A stretch of 26,368 nt of DNA from an uncultured Bacilli bacterium (lineage in GTDB: Bacteria > Bacillota_I > Bacilli_A > RF39 > UBA660). The notes below the pieces were generated by a model. The model searched no databases and was not told where the DNA came from. It saw nothing but the letters and a program-made list of their open reading frames with translations. Of the stretch, positions 23,307-26,368 are shown piece by piece. The DNA is taken from assembly GCA_934085875.1 (NCBI GenBank), contig CAKOHQ010000014.1, forward strand, positions 1-26,368, written 5' to 3'. Each line of letters begins with the position of its first letter. The stretch's first letter is position 1. The position numbers were made by a program, and so were the translations under genes.

Positions 23307-24358
23307 TCTTTACCTCCTTGATACACTATTACTATTTCTCTCTGAAATAGTTCTTTTCCAATTTTAACAAACTTTTTTTCTAATCTATTTTTTTCTCCTT
23401 TTGAAAGAGATATAATTACGTTTATTTGAAAAATCATTATATTTTCTTTCAAACTATAGTGCCATGTTCCTTTTAAGCCTTTAGAGAACAATATAACACC
23501 TTCGATTTGCCCTGCAGCTTTCCAAATTATAGTTTTATTTTTTCCGTTTAATATCCACTCTTTATCAGAATAACTTATTAATAGTGGATCAAACTTACCA
23601 AGAATAATTGGATAACTTATTTTAATATTTTTAATATCTGGCAATGATTCATAATAATATTTTTTATTGTTAATAGATATATATTTTGCTTTTTTAATAT
23701 AATTATCTAAATCTTTTTTAATTTCTTTATATTTTAACCCTGACCAATGTAAGAAATCCTGCATTGTTGCCGGCCCATAATAATTAAAATATCTATAAAT
23801 TAAATCAGAATTTATTTTTTTACAATCAACAATATCATTTTGTTTGTATAATTTTTTATCTTCTTCATTGAGAATTCCATATAGCAATTTATGATAAGTA
23901 GCCAAAATTAACAGTCCACTCCATGACATTATCTCTTTTGATTTATATTTTGGTATAATATTTTCAATCTCTGATTTTTCTATTGTATTTTTATTATTTC
24001 TATATAAAAAATCATGAATTGAATTTAAGTATTTGTTATAATCTATTTTTAAATGTTTAGCATATTTATACACCCAATTATCACTTTGACAATACAAATT
24101 TGAAATTAAATTATAATCTTTTTTGTGATATATATGTAACGTTGTCCTTTGTCCCCAACTTTTAATTAAATTGTTATTATTAAAAATATCGCATTTATGG
24201 ATGGTTCGATTATATATAGATATTAGCGCATAGTTTTGATATTGACTTTGTATTCCGATTAATGATTCAACACACACATCAGCATTTTCAAACTTATCTA
24301 TTAATCCATTATTATATAGTCTTAATTTTTGCAAATCTAAATTAGAATAGTTACTCAT
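23303..24358 (-). CDS. AlkZ-like HTH_42 (winged-helix) protein, putative DNA glycosylase
   Basis: A 351-residue member of the HTH_42/YcaQ-AlkZ superfamily. Matching regions in order are SLIGIQSQYQNYALISIYNR (32-51), SWGQRTTLHIYHKKDY, IYRYFNYYGPATMQDFLHWSG style sequence in the middle, and ILGKFDPLLISYSDKEWIL with GVILFSKGLKGTW at the C-terminus. The AlkZ catalytic motif QxQ is present as Gln37-Ser-Gln39. AlkZ removes bulky alkylated bases and interstrand crosslinks, and in the azinomycin producer it protects the host from its own genotoxin. The gene is embedded between biosynthetic genes, overlapping both neighbours (8 and 4 bases), which fits a self-resistance role. Fold assignment is strong; activity and substrate are inferred. 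Confidence 0.82.
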   Translation of the reverse strand: MSNYSNLDLQKLRLYNNGLIDKFENADVCVESLIGIQSQYQNYALISIYNRTIHKCDIFNNNNLIKSWGQRTTLHIYHKKDYNLISNLYCQSDNWVYKYAKHLKIDYNKYLNSIHDFLYRNNKNTIEKSEIENIIPKYKSKEIMSWSGLLILATYHKLLYGILNEEDKKLYKQNDIVDCKKINSDLIYRYFNYYGPATMQDFLHWSGLKYKEIKKDLDNYIKKAKYISINNKKYYYESLPDIKNIKISYPIILGKFDPLLISYSDKEWILNGKNKTIIWKAAGQIEGVILFSKGLKGTWHYSLKENIMIFQINVIISLSKGEKNRLEKKFVKIGKELFQREIVIVYQGGKE

Positions 24359-25046
24359 GTTTTAATACATATATAAGCACATAATCATAATTTATATCAT
24401 TAGCAATTGGAACTTTTTTCACCACTGAGATTTTACAATTTTGTTTTTTACTGAAATCCTGTATCATTTTTTCTGATAGATAATTATTATTAAAGCCCAT
24501 CCTCTTACTATATGATTCAGAAAAACACCAATTAGCTCCTAATAATGTTCCATCTTTCTCTAATAAATTATAAATTTTTTTTAAATTACTTATATATTCC
24601 TTTTCACTTCTACACAATCCTAGCAATCCAAATTGCGATACATTGTTATATTTACTAGCATTATTAATAGATGAATGTAAAACATCACAAATTAAATAAT
24701 CTACGTGAATCTTAAGAATGTCATCAAAATTTTTATCATATTTTTTTATTACATAATCACAACTATTCGGATATAATACTTTCCTTCTAATTTGTTCATT
24801 AATAAAAAATGCTTCTTTAGAAATATCTACACAAAGTACTTTTTCAATATTATTAAATGCAAGTAACCAAAAATAAATATTACTACCACTACCAAAATCA
24901 ATTAGCGTACCATTACAAGCATATTTATTTATTAATTCTAAAATTTCTTCTGTTCCTTGTCCTTCTCTAAACGGAGAACCATAGTAATCATTAAAATATT
25001 TTAACTGTTTTTTATATTCTTCTTTGTCTATCTTATCAAATTTCAT
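24351..25046 (-). CDS. NNMT/PNMT-like SAM-dependent methyltransferase
   Basis: A 231-residue class I methyltransferase. Motif I is TLIDFGSGSNIYFWLLAF (47-64), which resembles the GSGPTIYQLLSA motif of nicotinamide/phenylethanolamine N-methyltransferases, and CVDISKEAF is the acidic strand 2 end. The N-terminal YFNDYYGSP also recalls that family's YxxDYY start. A later LEKDGTLLGANWCFSESYS matches the post-motif strand before the substrate lid. NNMT-family enzymes methylate amines, which would suit an amine-rich product, and some SAM enzymes of this fold transfer other groups. The gene starts 52 bases after the preceding one with only a weak ribosome binding site, and overlaps the AlkZ-like gene by 8 bases. 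Confidence 0.78.
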   Translation of the reverse strand: MKFDKIDKEEYKKQLKYFNDYYGSPFREGQGTEEILELINKYACNGTLIDFGSGSNIYFWLLAFNNIEKVLCVDISKEAFFINEQIRRKVLYPNSCDYVIKKYDKNFDDILKIHVDYLICDVLHSSINNASKYNNVSQFGLLGLCRSEKEYISNLKKIYNLLEKDGTLLGANWCFSESYSKRMGFNNNYLSEKMIQDFSKKQNCKISVVKKVPIANDINYDYVLIYVLKHE

Positions 25047-25098
25047 ATTTACTTAATTAATCTCATAGTTCTATTAATCTATTTTGATATATTCCTTT

Positions 25099-25842
25099 CT
25101 ATTTTTTATTTGAAATCCGTTTTAAAATAATAATATAAGTCCCGTTTTCATTCTTTATTTTTTCTTGTATTATAAACTTATTACTTCTGTCTACAATTTT
25201 CCTAATCAAACTATATTCATAATTATATAATTTAAAATTTGTTTCAAAAAGCAAATTATTTTTATTAAAATATTGATACCAAAACTCAATATAATTTTTA
25301 TGATGTATATGTTTATTATATCTTTTAATATTTAAATCATTGTGCGTAAATTGTTTAGAAAAATAAAATTTATTATCTTCAACTTTTGAATCATAATATG
25401 TTAATGATTTTCCTAAATTAAAGTCAAACAGTTCTAAAACAACATACTTTGTTACTGAATAACAATTTTCTAAAAAAATTTTAAAGTTAGAATAATTTAA
25501 ATATTGTATTCCTTGATCTAAAGCAAAAATACAATCACATTCAATCTTTAATTCATTTATATTTTTCATATCATATGTATATGTTTTAACATTTTTTATT
25601 CTTTGTAGTTCTTTTTGATTATTAATAATATTTACCATTGTTCTTTCAATATCTATAAAATATGATTCTTTAAAAATTTCTGAACACTCTTTTAAATATA
25701 TTCCGCTAGCACAAGGGCACAGAACCATAGAAGTAATATCATATTTGTCTTTAATTACCTTTAATAGTTTAATCTTCTTATAATCTTTTTTTACTTCTCG
25801 TATATAAAATGCTGCTCTTTCTTTATATGTTATTTTTCTCAT
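25099..25842 (-). CDS. Class I methyltransferase-fold protein with unusual motif I
   Basis: A 247-residue protein. Residues about 38-120 follow a Rossmann methyltransferase pattern: SMVLCPCASGIYLKECSE in the motif I position, YFIDIERTMV (Asp64) as acidic strand 2, YTYDMKN (Asp91) as motif III, and CIFALDQGIQYL as motif IV. Motif I lacks the usual DxGxGxG and has PCASG instead, so SAM binding may be modified or the substrate may be a SAM derivative such as decarboxy-SAM. The start overlaps the dehydrogenase gene by 20 bases, placing it in the same operon. The family is not recognised more precisely; a transferase that moves the aminopropyl or aminobutyryl group is one possibility suggested by the speD gene. 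Confidence 0.65.
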   Translation of the reverse strand: MRKITYKERAAFYIREVKKDYKKIKLLKVIKDKYDITSMVLCPCASGIYLKECSEIFKESYFIDIERTMVNIINNQKELQRIKNVKTYTYDMKNINELKIECDCIFALDQGIQYLNYSNFKIFLENCYSVTKYVVLELFDFNLGKSLTYYDSKVEDNKFYFSKQFTHNDLNIKRYNKHIHHKNYIEFWYQYFNKNNLLFETNFKLYNYEYSLIRKIVDRSNKFIIQEKIKNENGTYIIILKRISNKK

Positions 25843-26368
25843 AGTAATCCCAATGTTCTTTTATTACTTGATGACTGATTTTTCCTTTATCAAATATTTT
25901 TCCTCTTACAACTTCAGAATTTTCTTTTCCTTGTAATTCATTATCTAATATCTTTATTATCCATTCTTTCGCATTTGATGAATATGCTTCAGCAGTAGAT
26001 TTAGGATAAGCAGATGGTAAATTATCAACTTTACAACATATAACTCCATTATCTGAAACATAGATTGGATGATCTAAAGTGGTATATTTATCAATACTCG
26101 GAATATATCCGCTACCATATCCGCAAGTTACATCAATTACTACAGTGCCAGCTTTTAAAGAATTAAATATCTCTTTTGTTATAATAGGCTTAGTATCATA
26201 TGTTGAAATAAGAATAGCTCCTACAATAGCATCCATTTCTGGCAAAACTTTTTTTAAATTTTCTTCAGTTGATTCCAAACAATGAATATTTTCATCCATA
26301 TAAACGCTCATTTTCTTTAATTTATTAATATTACTACCAAAGACATAAACTTCATTACCTAATTCTGA
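25823..26368 (-). CDS. AlaDH/PNT-family dehydrogenase, C-terminal part (opine or carboxyethylornithine synthase-like), cut by the window edge
   Basis: The frame is open to the window edge. It begins SELGNEVYVFGSNINKLKKM, which continues the Rossmann fold of alanine dehydrogenases (LGAEVTVFDxNxxRL), so an ATG at 26311 is internal and the true start lies outside. Following motifs are LPEMDAIVGAILIS, EIFNSLKAGTVVIDVTCGYGSG, DHPIYVSDNGVICCKVDNLPSAYPKST. They fit the AlaDH/PNT family C-terminus. The catalytic Asp of alanine dehydrogenase (DQGG) is replaced: the stretch reads VTCGYGSG. N5-(carboxyethyl)ornithine synthases of this family differ in the same region (ISC-type), so reductive condensation of an amino acid with a keto acid is plausible. 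It is the first operon gene visible and overlaps the next one by 20 bases. Confidence 0.75.
   Translation of the reverse strand, partial: SELGNEVYVFGSNINKLKKMSVYMDENIHCLESTEENLKKVLPEMDAIVGAILISTYDTKPIITKEIFNSLKAGTVVIDVTCGYGSGYIPSIDKYTTLDHPIYVSDNGVICCKVDNLPSAYPKSTAEAYSSNAKEWIIKILDNELQGKENSEVVRGKIFDKGKISHQVIKEHWDYYEKNNI

Noticed and set aside
1..26368. CRISPR arrays, tRNA or rRNA genes, insertion-sequence transposases
   Set aside because: I looked on both strands and found no regular spaced repeats, no tRNA-like cloverleaf sequences, no rRNA segments, and no transposase other than the serine recombinase.

Overview
The window is very AT-rich, uses the standard bacterial code (TGA acts as a stop, TGG encodes Trp) and has Gram-positive-type ribosome binding sites (AAAGGAGG or AGGTGAT). 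MraY, an FtsW/SpoVE-type flippase-polymerase, a SpoVD-like PASTA penicillin-binding protein and a BmrCD-type ABC exporter point to a low-GC Firmicute. A small-genome uncultured Bacilli/Mollicutes-related gut lineage is plausible, but that is inference.

Region 1 (1-8250). The mraY-ftsW pair is on the minus strand, and ftsW is cut in two by a 6.9 kb mobile element (about 284-7222). The 5' part of ftsW stops right at one element end after ...VPVTG. The missing 3' end (VTLPFLSYGGSS... to the stop) lies at 185-280, beyond the other end. Joining the halves at a shared GGT restores a continuous reading frame of about 361 codons. The element carries a large serine recombinase next to one end, a TnpW-like small protein, and a minus-strand cargo: a methyltransferase-like gene with a frameshift, a Nudix hydrolase, a guanylate kinase-methyltransferase fusion and a nuclease-helicase. 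The reconstructed attP and attB each show dyad symmetry around a GG dinucleotide. The layout resembles sigK-skin-type intervening elements, and the cargo looks like a candidate defence module.

Region 2 (8251-16180). mraY, a Sel1-repeat protein, a divergent dicarboxylate/amino-acid symporter, and a marR-ABC-ABC operon encoding a heterodimeric multidrug exporter. The MarR gene has a clear promoter and a 26-bp palindromic operator.

Region 3 (16180-21710). A dual-HEPN protein with two Rx4H motifs and its own promoter, operator and terminator; TspO; a class B PBP with one PASTA domain; and a decayed HipA-like kinase gene with an in-frame stop and an internal deletion.

Region 4 (21710-26368). A tightly packed minus-strand operon that enters from beyond the right edge: an AlaDH/carboxyethylornithine-synthase-like dehydrogenase (partial), a class I methyltransferase-like protein, an NNMT-like methyltransferase, an AlkZ-type HTH_42 protein with a QxQ motif, a stand-alone class I aminoacyl-tRNA-synthetase-like protein, and S-adenosylmethionine decarboxylase (SpeD). 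Four of five junctions overlap. This combination looks like a small-molecule biosynthetic cluster with a built-in DNA-glycosylase-type self-resistance gene. Together with the ftsW element it is the best candidate for an undescribed system here.
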